Positions 10,342 to 19,752 of a DNA stretch of 64,000 nucleotides are shown here, piece by piece. The stretch is from Blastocladiella emersonii ATCC 22665 (Eukaryota > Blastocladiomycota > Blastocladiomycetes > Blastocladiales > Blastocladiaceae): positions 806,001 to 870,000 of the forward strand of contig JANHCV010000015.1 of the NCBI GenBank assembly GCA_025594325.1, written 5' to 3'. The position numbers and the translations under genes were made by a program. Numbering within the stretch: the stretch's first letter is position 1; every line of letters begins with the position of its first letter. Below the pieces are notes generated by a model that saw nothing but the letters and a program-made list of their open reading frames with translations, was not told where the DNA came from and made no database searches.

Positions 10342-12279
10342 ATGAATCTTGAATCGCGCTTACCGCCGCCGCCAGTGCCCGCGCGCACCGCTGGCCTGCA
10401 GCAGCTCGCCCACCCCAGCAGCGACGCGCGCGCGGAAGCGCAACCGCCTCAACCAGCCGTAGCGCAGGTCCTCGCCTTGCCGACCAACGGTCCTTCTGCC
10501 GCAGCCGCAGAGGGGAGCGCTCCACGCGTCACGATGCCCACAGTGCCGCGTCGCCCTGCTCTCGTCATGGACGGCGACGATCTTCCTCTGCGACTGCCGC
10601 CGCTCAATGCTTCGACCCCTCAGCACATCTGCTCGCTCAAGCAGTGCGACTGCGCCCGTAGCGCCACGATTGCTCCTCTCGAACCAGCGGCGGAAGCGTC
10701 GCAGGGACGCGCATCGCTTGGCGCGTCGCTGCTCAAGATGCAGGTGCTTGTTCTTCAGTCCAAGACGGCCGCGGCGGCGGCGGGCGATAGGTCGGCCGCC
10801 ATCAGCAAGATTGCTTCGCTCCAGAGTGAGCGTGCTGCCGCCATTGCTGCTCGCGACGAGGCTGTTTGTGCGCGGGCAGAAGCCAAGTCGCGCGTGGAAC
10901 CGTTGTACAAGAAGGCCAGGAAGCTCATGCTTGACCTGGGTCGGGTGCAGAAGAGCCACGCCAAGGTGTCAACGCAGCTCGCTCAATCGTTCGCGGCCCG
11001 GGAGCAGCTGTCCAAGGACCTCATGGTGGAGCGTGCCGCTCGCGCCGCGCTCGACAAGCAGCTCGAAGAGACGGCCAAAAAGCTCAAGAAGGCGGCGCTG
11101 CGTGAAGCGCGCACCGCCCGCCAAATGAGCGACACTGCGGCCGAGCTTGATCAAGAGCGAGCACATCATGCCGCCACCGTTCTGCGGCTCGATGTGGTTG
11201 CCTCAAACCAGGCGCAACTCAAGTCGCAGCTCAACTCGGTCGTCTCGGACAAGGCGCGCCTCCAGTCACAGCTGAACTCAGTCTCCAAGGACAAGATGGA
11301 CCTCAAGTTGCAGCTCGACTCGGCTGTCGCGGACAAGACGGACCTCAAGTCGCAGCTCGACTCGGCTGTCGCGGACAAGATGGACCTCAAGTCGCAGCTC
11401 GACTCGGCTGTTGCAGACAAGACGGACCTCAAGTCGCAGCTCGACTTGGCTGTCGCGGACAAGACGTGCCTCAAGTCGCAGCTCGATTCGGTCATCGTGA
11501 ACAAGACGCTCCTCGCCTCGCATCTGGACTTGGTCGTCAAAGAGAAGCAGCGTCTTGAGTCACGGCTCAACAAGGCTGGCATGGACCTCGCAGGCGTGAA
11601 AGCCGACTGCCTGGAACTGGCCAAGGAGCTCGACCTGGCCAACGCGCGCTGCTTCAAGGTCACGTCAAAGCTCACGGAGATGCAGACGCTTGTCGCCGTG
11701 TTGCGCGCCGACCAGAAGAAGAGCCTGGAGGCGCTGCAGCTCGCAGAGAATGAGCGCATCAAGGCGTCCAAGCAGCTCGAGGTGCAGATCAAGCAAGCCA
11801 AGCTTGCGACCACGGAGCACAAGGAGGCGACGACGCAGCTCGAGGCCAAGCTCCGCCACGAGCACAAGGACAAGACGGTGCAGCTCGAGGCCAAGCTCCG
11901 CGGCGAGCACAAGGCGGTGTTTGCAATTTCGGACCAGCGCGCAGCGGCCCTTCAAGCCGAGCTCAACGAGACCAAGAGTGTGCTCATGCCGGAGCGCAAC
12001 AAGAACGAGCGCTTGACCAACGAGCTTGCAGAATCTGGACGGAAGGCGTCCACTGCCGCTACCAGTCTAGATTGCGCCAATATGAAGGTTAAGTACCTTT
12101 GCCAAGCGATCGCCAAGAACGAGCTGGCAACGGACGACCTGCTGGACAACCTCCTTCACCACTACGTGACTTCGCAGGATTCCAAGCTGCTCACGGGCAA
12201 CACGGCTGGTATCGCGGCAAAGAAGCGAAAGCTCAAGACCATCACTGAGACTAGCCCAGTGAAGCGGACGCGTGTCTGA
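10342..12279 (+). CDS. large coiled-coil protein with 14-residue tandem repeats, 645 aa
   Basis: Single exon. Residues 1-120 are Pro/Ala-rich. From ~130 to ~600 the protein is a nearly continuous Ala/Lys/Glu/Gln/Leu coiled coil. Residues 293-404 are eight 14-residue repeats of the type LKSQLDSAVADKTD, i.e. two heptads each, encoded by 42-bp tandem repeats. The C-terminus carries two basic clusters (KKRKLK, KRTRV) likely to act as nuclear localisation signals. Architecture suggests a filament, tether or scaffold, but no known family is recognised. The ATG at 10342 is the first one of a long open frame. Confidence 0.72.
   Translation: MNLESRLPPPPVPARTAGLQQLAHPSSDARAEAQPPQPAVAQVLALPTNGPSAAAAEGSAPRVTMPTVPRRPALVMDGDDLPLRLPPLNASTPQHICSLKQCDCARSATIAPLEPAAEASQGRASLGASLLKMQVLVLQSKTAAAAAGDRSAAISKIASLQSERAAAIAARDEAVCARAEAKSRVEPLYKKARKLMLDLGRVQKSHAKVSTQLAQSFAAREQLSKDLMVERAARAALDKQLEETAKKLKKAALREARTARQMSDTAAELDQERAHHAATVLRLDVVASNQAQLKSQLNSVVSDKARLQSQLNSVSKDKMDLKLQLDSAVADKTDLKSQLDSAVADKMDLKSQLDSAVADKTDLKSQLDLAVADKTCLKSQLDSVIVNKTLLASHLDLVVKEKQRLESRLNKAGMDLAGVKADCLELAKELDLANARCFKVTSKLTEMQTLVAVLRADQKKSLEALQLAENERIKASKQLEVQIKQAKLATTEHKEATTQLEAKLRHEHKDKTVQLEAKLRGEHKAVFAISDQRAAALQAELNETKSVLMPERNKNERLTNELAESGRKASTAATSLDCANMKVKYLCQAIAKNELATDDLLDNLLHHYVTSQDSKLLTGNTAGIAAKKRKLKTITETSPVKRTRV
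11218..11553 (+). repeat. 42-bp tandem repeat, about 8 units, in frame
   Basis: Units encode L-[KQ]-[SL]-Q-L-[ND]-S-x-x-x-D-K-x-x. Units 3-6 are nearly identical at DNA level (CTCAAGTCGCAGCTCGACTC core); the outer units have diverged, as expected for expansion in the middle of the array. Confidence 0.85.
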
Positions 12280-13202
12280 CGGTGGTGTAGCGCGTTGACT
12301 TTGTGAATTAGAATGAGCCGTTAAAAAAACAAGCTATGAGCAGCAGCTGAAAGTGAGCTTGAGGGCCGTGTGATTGTTATGCGAACGTAACAGAGTCAAG
12401 CAGAGAGCGCAGGCAGGAATAGTAATCCCACCTCGGTTAGCCGCGCAAGATTCACACCTGCGAGCGTGAGCGTAACAGCTTTGAACAAATTGGACCTACG
12501 ACGAGAACCAACGGCTGCGTGCAAGCCTTGGCAGCGAGAAAGTCAACCCGGCCACGAAAGCCCAACCCAGTCCGCAAGGAAAATGACATAGCAAGAAAGG
12601 GCAGCGCACCAGCACGTCAAAATAAGATTCCGCTCTATGCACCGTATCAACGAGGCCGCAGTCCGCTCGCTTCACAAACCTAGGGCGGGCGAGGAGTGTG
12701 TGCTGCGCTCCGTGCGGGCCTTCGATCGTCCAGTCCAGTCCGGTCCAGCTTCGTTAGATTGCATCAAGTTATCTCATATTTTCGTGCATTCTTGTGGGTG
12801 TAAAAAGGAGCGTTCGTTCTGCGTCGTGTCGGCCTCGCCGTCCAACAAAGTGGGTCGACCATGGGCCTGTCACATATGTCACACCAGCCAGCGTGGCGCA
12901 ACGCGTCTTTTCCGCTTCGTACCGCGGGCGTTTTATAAATTCGGCTGCTCGGGTACCACTATTTGAATAATAGAAGCACTCAAGGCATTAGTTTAGGAAG
13001 AGAACGGCGGCAAGACGTGTATGGAACGAAAACAAAAGGCGACGCCCGACCGTTCCTCCATGTAAGGTATCGATCGAGAGACCGCCCACCGCCACCCAGG
13101 CCTATCACCGACCCACTACACGATCAGCGAGAGTATTGGTGCAACCCTGTCCATAATCGTATCAATCGCAGATGGTTATTCTCTCCAACGGACAGCCAGG
13201 CG
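12280..13202. other. intergenic and 5' region of the 13203 gene
   Basis: Holds repeat copy 2 (12881-12911) and a TATA box (TATAAA 12934-12939) in the same TATAAATTCGG context as at 4652. An open frame runs from 12963 into the downstream gene without an ATG until 13203. Confidence 0.45.
12934..12939 (+). promoter_or_regulatory. TATA box upstream of the 13203 gene
   Basis: TATAAA, about 270 bp upstream of the first in-frame ATG. Confidence 0.45.
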
Positions 13203-14363
13203 ATGCGTGAACAGTCGGCCGTTCTAATTTTAAGTGAGATTGGCGACAGGCCCGAGTACATGCGGCTCTGGGTCGGGTGGAAGGCCGTGCTCACGTCGAT
13301 CTCCAACTGGGACCTGCCGCCGGAGAAGTGGACCAAGGTCATGGTCCTGTACGCCGGCATCGACGCGCTGGCGTCGTTCGAGGTCGGCCGCGTCCTTCGC
13401 CGCTTCGCCGACCCCGCCCTCTGGACGCCGGGCATGCCCACGCTCCCGCTCAACCCCTTCTACCGCCCGCTCCACCGCCGCGCTCACGGGGCCGACCTGC
13501 TCGAGTACATCCGCCGAGCCCTCGCCTACTGCCTCGCCCGCGAGGGCCAGCAGACCGTCGAGCAGATGTCCAAGACGATCGGCGACTGGGACCTCATCAA
13601 GGGGCTCGGCGAGCGGACGCGCATCCTGCACATTGCCGTGGACCACCTCGAGGCCGCCGGTGTTGTCAAGCGCGTCAAGCACGACAACAAGGACACGCTC
13701 GTCATCACGCACGTGTGCCTGACCAAGGCCATCCCGCCGCTCGCCACGCCCGACATGCCGCCGCCGCCGGCTCCCGAGGTGGCGGCCCTGCTCGAGACGC
13801 TCAAGCGCGTCGTGCCGTGGCTCTCGGGCATCGAAATGACGCTCCGCGACACCATGATCGGGTACCTCATCGACCACCACCCGGAGCTGGTGTTGTACAC
13901 GGCGCCGGTGTCGACCCGGATCGCCGAGGCGTGGCTCGAGGAGATCGGCGAGGCGGGGCGCGAGCGGCTCAGCAACGCGCAGGCCGCCGCCAAGGCCGAC
14001 AAGGAGGCCGAGGCCCGCAACAAGGAGATCAAGGCCCGCGAGAAGGAGATCAAGATCCGCGAGCAGGAGGAGCGCAAGATCCGCAAGGAGATGCAGATCA
14101 AGGCCGCCGCTGCTGCCCGCGCCGCCCGCACACGCGAGATGGAGATCAAGGCCCACGAGAACCGCGAGAAGAAGCAGCTCAAGCGGCAGCGCGCCGACGG
14201 CGGCCAGGGCCACGGCGAGACCACGACGCAGCAGATCTCGAGCGGCACGCCGTCGTCCTCTTCATTGGCAGGTATGGCGGCCGCGGCCGTCAGCGGGTCC
14301 GAGGGCGAGGCGCAGCAGCAGCAGCAGCCGCTGCCCGAGTCGAATCCAGAGCTCGAGCTGTAG
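13203..14363 (+). CDS. putative winged-helix / charged-helix protein
   Basis: 386 aa if started at the first in-frame ATG (13203); the ATG at 13260 is an alternative. The frame is open further upstream to 12963 but without an ATG, and base composition rises sharply in GC at about 13250. An unseen upstream exon spliced near 13248 (a CAG precedes GCCCGAG) is therefore possible. Residues ~95-180 (DLLEYIRRALAYCLAREG...TRILHIAVDHLEAAGVVKRV) look like a winged-helix fold. The C-terminal third is a long Lys/Glu/Arg helix followed by a Gln/Ser-rich tail. No family assigned. Confidence 0.6.
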   Translation: MREQSAVLILSEIGDRPEYMRLWVGWKAVLTSISNWDLPPEKWTKVMVLYAGIDALASFEVGRVLRRFADPALWTPGMPTLPLNPFYRPLHRRAHGADLLEYIRRALAYCLAREGQQTVEQMSKTIGDWDLIKGLGERTRILHIAVDHLEAAGVVKRVKHDNKDTLVITHVCLTKAIPPLATPDMPPPPAPEVAALLETLKRVVPWLSGIEMTLRDTMIGYLIDHHPELVLYTAPVSTRIAEAWLEEIGEAGRERLSNAQAAAKADKEAEARNKEIKAREKEIKIREQEERKIRKEMQIKAAAAARAARTREMEIKAHENREKKQLKRQRADGGQGHGETTTQQISSGTPSSSSLAGMAAAAVSGSEGEAQQQQQPLPESNPELEL

Positions 14364-15359
14364 CCCAAGAAGAAGAAACAGCGCCGGTACTGAACCAAGA
14401 AGATCCAGACCAAGAACAAGACCGAGGGCGAGTAGGAGGGGCGCAGCAGGTGCACGGGCATGGAGGTTGTAGTAGTGGTAGAAGGGGCGTGGGGATGATG
14501 TTATGTTGCGTGGTATCTGAGCGTGTGTTGGGAAGTTGGACGTTGGTCTTTCGCGAGTCGAGTTTATGGGGGTTGAGGCGGCCGAGGGCAGTGCTGGTAG
14601 TACCGGCCGGGAGTCCCGTGTCGTTTCTGCACGCGCGCCTTCGGCGTTGCATGTGGCCTGCTCAATAGGGAACTCGAACGCGCGATTCAAGAGCTAGTAT
14701 TCTCGCCTCGTCTCGTGTGCTGTATACCCGCATAGTTGCCTGCCGAAGGCACGTCCTCGTCGTCGCTTGGCCCGAGTGAGTATCAGGCGCGCTTCTCGCA
14801 TGGAGATCAGCCGGGTGTTGGTGACTTTGCCAGAGCACGCCAGTCGATGAATCCAGTCTCGCGTTCGAACCCTACCCAAGAGGGCTCGCGGGATGGTTGG
14901 GTTTTGCCCCCCTTTTTGCCGTCGTGTGCGACTTGACCCCAAAGCAGCTAGCCAAGTCGATCAATCGTACACCAGGATCAGCGAGATGGGTTTCCTTTTC
15001 CCCCATCGTTCACTCATAGATAGCAATTTCGATGAAACGCTCGCACACGACGCGGGCGACGACTTTGCCGCTGCCTCAACCGCTCGCTTGCTCGATCAAT
15101 GGCCATCGGATGGCCGCGGCGTACCACAGCTCAGCTCACCGACGCTGCATCTCAAATGCGCGTCATCGTGAGCCACCGTCGTCGTGAATACGGATCAGAC
15201 CAGAGAACAACCAAACGTGACCGCGTTGCGCCACTCAGCCACTCAGCATCGCTGCACCGTGTGGCGCAGTTTCGCGACGCACATCCAAGGCGACTCAGAA
15301 ACACAAAGAGCACAAGAGCGATGACGCTGACCGTGTATTCTCATTCCTGAGCACTTCTA
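14364..15359. other. intergenic between convergent genes
   Basis: About 1 kb between the stop of the 13203 gene and the stop of COG3. Contains another copy of CGCGTTGCGCCACTCAGCC (15222-15240), also present at 9153. A GTTCGAACCC string at ~14868 looked B-box-like but no tRNA fold was found. Confidence 0.45.
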
Positions 15360-17876
15360 CTAAGCTCGCACCAGCTGCCGGAGCCACGCAAGACACGCGT
15401 CAGGCGCCATGACGGCGGCCTCCCACATGCCCGCCTCGGCGGTGCCGTGGATCCGTGCGACCTGCACGTAGTAGTCGCGGTACACGCGCGCGATGCCATC
15501 GACCACGGGCACCGCGACGCCCGCGCGCGCTGCCGCCGGCAGGTCGTTGAGGTACGCGTCGATCCGCGCGGCCGTCTCCCGTAGCGCGGGCTCGGTCGAC
15601 TCGCGCCATTCGGCGGCGACGCGAATCGTCGCGTCAAGCGCAGCCCATGGCGCCGCAGCCGGGTCGACGATCAGGTTGGGACCGAGCGCTGCGGCGCGGA
15701 CGAGCCACCGTTTGAGCGGCTGCGTGGTGGCGTGGACGCGGTCGAGGACTAGCTCGTCGCGCGCGCGGATCAGGGCGGCGTGGACGGCAGCGCGGATGTC
15801 GACGTCCGCGTCGCGTGTCGGAGCGGACGCGGGAGATGAACCCGTCGCGAGGGACAGGACCGAGTCGAGCAGCGACGACGACGAGGAGGACGCGACCGAG
15901 TCGGCGCGGGCATTGGCGAGCAACCGTTCGTGCGGCGTTATGTAAGCGTCGATGCCGGGGATCTCGTCGACCGCAGTCGCGAGCCGGAAAAGCTCGCGAA
16001 CGCGCGAGAGCTGCAGGTCGAGTAGCCCTGCGGCGTCGCCTGAGAGGACAGCGGGCGATGAGGCGGTCTGAATCGAGAGCTTGCCTTGGCCCGCAGCTGC
16101 CACCAACGTAGCGGGAGCGGGGATCGATTGCGAGAGCGACTGGAGCCGCGGGAGCAGCTCGGTGAGGACTGCCGAGTGAGCGAGGCGTTGGACGAGAACG
16201 GCAGGAAGGCCATGGCTCGCGTAGCGCAGGAGAGCGGCCGTTGAGTCGAGCATCGACGGGTGGTACCGCTGCACCTCCGGACCGCCAAAAGTATGCGCGA
16301 GCTGCGACTGGATGCGCTCGAGGAGGTGACGGCGGGCCTCGGCCAACAGATCGGCGAGAAGCGGGTGCTGGTCCGAGCCGCTGTTGTTCCCTTGAGCGGC
16401 GGCAAGCGTGTGCGAGAGCTCGGCGAGGACGGCGAGGTCCGTCTCGGCAGCGACGCGCGGGCGGAAAAATGCGTCGACAGGGCGGACGAGGAAGTCGATC
16501 AGGGGTCTATGGCGGGCGAGAGGTATGTCAGTAACGCCCCACATAACAGTTCAGGGGGTTGTAACGACGTACTGAGCGTCGGCGCGGTGCGCACTCGAGA
16601 AGAGCACGTCAAAGAGGGCGAACTCGTCGTCGATGAGGGAGGCCAAGCACGGCAATCCAACCGAGAGCTACAGTCACGAGCAAGCGAGGTCGTGGGTGTG
16701 AGCGGCCCAGTGAAAACGGAATGCGAATCGAGCCGCACCTGCTCGACCACGTCAGTCATGCCGACCTCGAGGCAATGCACGAGCGCGTCCACGATCGGGC
16801 CAACAATCTGGTGCCGCGTGGTGAGGTACGCGTTGACGCACTCGGCGCGCAGCGCGTGGTACTCGGGATGGTCGACGCAGCGCGACGTGAGCTCGCGCAT
16901 GATGGGACCCGCAGCGGTACAGGCCGCGCGGAAGGTGAGCGCCCACGGTGCCGTTTGGACCACGGCCATGAGCGAGACCACGGCGTCAGCGCCTCGATGC
17001 TGCTGCGCGGGTGAAGAAGCGGAAGGAGAAGGAAGAATCGACTGGAGGTCGAGTTTGGGCGAGGTCGACCCAACATCGCCGCCACTACCCGAGCCAGAGA
17101 CGCCCGCCGCGGTGAGCAGGTCGGGCGGAGATCGCGCAAGACCGCGGACGACACCAACGACGTGGTTGCGCACGGCCGTCATAGCCTTGGTCATGCACTG
17201 GCGGAACCGCGCGTGGTACAGCGCCGCGTCGGTGAAGTGTGAATTGGCCGCCATGAACGCCATGCACTCGTCGGCGCGCGCGAGCGGCGCAGCGAGGGTC
17301 TCGGCGGGCTCAAGCGGCAGCGGCGACTGATTGACCCACTGCGCAAAGTCCTCGAGGAAAGCAAAGTGCCCGAGGTGCGTCTCGATCTCGCGCGCGATAC
17401 GCTCCACCTCACCCTTGTCGCGCATGAGGCGGTCGGTGGCATCGCGCAGCACGCCGTGGGTCGCCTGCAACGAGTCAAAGCGCGACTCGATCGTGTCAAG
17501 GAGGGTGCCCGTCGACGCGAGTTGGCCTGTGAGGGCGCGGCAGGCGTCCACGTTAGCGACAAGGGCACGCGCATGAACACTACAGTTTGCGTTAGGTTAG
17601 TTAACGGCCCACGAGCACACAAGGTCAGTGCAACGAGTACCAGAGAGGGTGCGACTCGGGCAGCGGGCTTGCGGCAACCTTGGACAGCGCCAGAGCCTCC
17701 ATGTCGTCGAGAAGCTGGTCGGCGGAAGACTGCGATTGCTGAGCGGCATTTTTGTCGGTGGGTGCGAGCCCAAAGACAAAGGCCGGATCGACGGCAACTT
17801 CCTCAAGCGCGAGGAACACGTCGACCTGGGCGTCGTCGAGCGGGACGAGGCGGTCCCAGTCCGGGATAGATGTCAT
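15360..17876 (-). CDS. COG3: conserved oligomeric Golgi complex subunit 3 (Sec34/COG3)
   Basis: COG3 belongs to lobe A of the COG tethering complex, which captures retrograde vesicles at the Golgi. Four exons: 17876-17641, 17579-16718, 16667-16573 and 16506-15360; introns are 61, 50 and 66 nt. The product is about 779 aa, close to family size. The Sec34 core is recognisable: LQATHGVLRDATDRLM, ERIAREIETHLGHFAFLED, PLARADECMAFMAANSHF, then AALYHARFRQCMTKAM and RNHVVGVV. After the third exon (ASLIDDEFALFDVLFSS) the frame continues into PLIDFLVRPVDAFFRPR and a helical C-terminal half. Splice sites were chosen by frame continuity; the first intron contains a good branch-point-like CTAAC. Confidence 0.8.
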
Positions 17877-18403
17877 GGTGTTGATGCGTTAGAGCAGTTG
17901 CATGAAGTGAGAGTGGCCGTTGTAGAATTCACGGACGTGCGTTGGGAGGGAGGAGGGGCGAAGGGCGCGCCGAGACGGGGGTGGCCGAGACACCGTGTGG
18001 CGCGCTCTCCCTTGAGCTCACCCACACGTGTTATCGCGACGCGTCTCGCGAATGCCTCACGCTGTCGGCGCTGAATCACACGGATTAGGGACCTGTGAGG
18101 ATGTGGGGAACAAAGTGCGGGGGGCAGTCACTCTCGTGGGGCATGGCGGATCTGTTGCTGGACTGCACTCGACAGGGCACGGTTTGCACGAGGCGGACGA
18201 GCAGCGTAGTGTTTTGTCAGCCGTAACTTTAGAGCTGTGTTCACCACCAGGACCCTTGACATCGACCCAACAACGTATTGCGCCACGTCGCGAAGAATGA
18301 CAGTCGGTTCGCCTGATCACTGCGGGCTTGCCGATTGTTGGTCACGCAGAGCATCGCTTGCGGCTCAACTCTCTCCTGCTCCACGCTCTCTACGACACTT
18401 TCT
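17877..18403. other. divergent promoter region, COG3 / LRR gene
   Basis: Head-to-head spacing of 527 bp. Contains a GACGCGTC palindrome (~18038) and a CT-rich stretch just before the ATG at 18404. No TATA box is evident. Confidence 0.4.
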
Positions 18404-19684
18404 ATGGAACTTATGGATTCGGGACTTCCCGCAATGGACCTGACGGAACTCAACGCTGCCTTCGAACGCGGCGATGTCGACACGTTGCGTGAGTGGCAGC
18501 GCGACGGGCGGCTGACTTCGGTTCCGATGGACTGCCTCGAGGTCGCGCACGACAACAAGCACGCTTCGGTCTTCTTGTGGTTTCGCGAGGCGAAGCTACT
18601 GCTTGATGCTCCCTACGCACGCGACCTTCCGCCGCCCCCGCCTCGTGCGACTGATTCGATTCCTTGGCCTCCCGAACACCATCTCGCGCCCGAGTACGAG
18701 CTTGCAGAGACGACGCTTGCAATCTCCCTTGGGCAAAGCACGGAGTGCGACTTATCCTGTCGATACGAGTACCCTACAGAGGTGCTCGAGTCATTTGCTC
18801 GCGCCTTCCGCTCGCCGCACCAGCGCGTCCAATCGCTCACGCTTGGCTTCCCCACTGCCACCAACATTTGCCGCGGGATTCGGCGGCTCCCCGATTCAAT
18901 CACGCAGCTTACGATCGGCTCTGCGCTCATCTTCCGCGGCCCCGACTCGCTTGTCCCCGCCGACTGGCTTCCAGCGCGCCTCACCGAGCTCGAAGTGTTC
19001 AGTGATGCGAACGACATTGGTTCACTCGACCGCGTGTTCAGATACCTCCCGCCAACGCTTCAAGAGTTCCGGCTTGTCTGCTCGCATCTCGGGCGCCTCC
19101 ATCTCGTCAACCGCCTGGATGCGTTTAGAGTCCTCGTTGCAGTCGCGCGCTTACCGGCGACCCTCGGACACCTCGTACTCGACTGGCTCGACTTTGTGCC
19201 CGCGGATCTCGACATTCTCGGCCAGCTTCTGCCTCCCTCGCTCGTGACGCTTGATCTTACTCGCTCGAAGCTCGACCAAGGTCGAGCCGAAGCGCTCTTC
19301 CCGCATCTTCCGCGCGGCTTGCGCAGCCTCACCTTGGAATCCACGAACATGGCCCTCACCGAGTTCCTTGACAAGTGTCCGCCCCAGCTCGCAGTCCTTG
19401 ACATTCGCGACACGTACTGCATCGTGGACGACTTTCCCGAGAACTTTCCGCCGTCCCTCAACAAGCTGTCCATGACCGTGTACGAGCGGAGCGCGTCTGA
19501 CAAGCTCAAGGACATTCGTGACCGCGCCCCGCCCACCATGTTCATCCACACCGAGTTTTGGGACGAGTTCAGTAAATTCGCGGAGACTCGTTCCGAGAGC
19601 TTTATCCACCTCGTGTACCGCGGCCGCGGAAAGGAGGTCCGCCCGCAGTTGGAGACTCGCGAGGGTCGCGATCGACCTCGTTGA
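18404..19684 (+). CDS. leucine-rich-repeat protein
   Basis: Single exon, 426 aa from the ATG at 18404. The N-terminal ~80 residues have an ankyrin-like look (LNAAFERGDVDTLREWQRDG, LEVAHDNKHASVFLWF). From ~150 on there are irregular LRR-like units with the pattern LPxxLxxLxL (examples: LPDSITQLTI, LPPTLQEFRL, LPATLGHLVL, LPPSLVTLDL, LPRGLRSLTL, CPPQLAVLDI, FPPSLNKLSM). Ankyrin-LRR combinations of this style are common in expanded families of zoosporic fungi. A protein-interaction scaffold is inferred; no catalytic domain is seen. Confidence 0.8.
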   Translation: MELMDSGLPAMDLTELNAAFERGDVDTLREWQRDGRLTSVPMDCLEVAHDNKHASVFLWFREAKLLLDAPYARDLPPPPPRATDSIPWPPEHHLAPEYELAETTLAISLGQSTECDLSCRYEYPTEVLESFARAFRSPHQRVQSLTLGFPTATNICRGIRRLPDSITQLTIGSALIFRGPDSLVPADWLPARLTELEVFSDANDIGSLDRVFRYLPPTLQEFRLVCSHLGRLHLVNRLDAFRVLVAVARLPATLGHLVLDWLDFVPADLDILGQLLPPSLVTLDLTRSKLDQGRAEALFPHLPRGLRSLTLESTNMALTEFLDKCPPQLAVLDIRDTYCIVDDFPENFPPSLNKLSMTVYERSASDKLKDIRDRAPPTMFIHTEFWDEFSKFAETRSESFIHLVYRGRGKEVRPQLETREGRDRPR

Positions 19685-19752
19685 CTCTCAGCGCCCGGCT
19701 TGTTTTTCAGGAGAGTGCAGGGTTCAATTATATACACACATTGTCGATTCTT

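Noticed and set aside
9896-10352. several overlapping open frames just before the 10342 gene
   Set aside because: Open in three frames through GC-rich DNA; none has protein-like features and none extends the downstream frame.
13230-14213. 327-codon minus-strand open frame
   Set aside because: Shadow of the 13203 gene; leucine/glycine/valine/aspartate text with no domain features.
14790-14885. possible tRNA (B-box-like GTTCGAACCC)
   Set aside because: No matching A box, acceptor stem or cloverleaf could be drawn.
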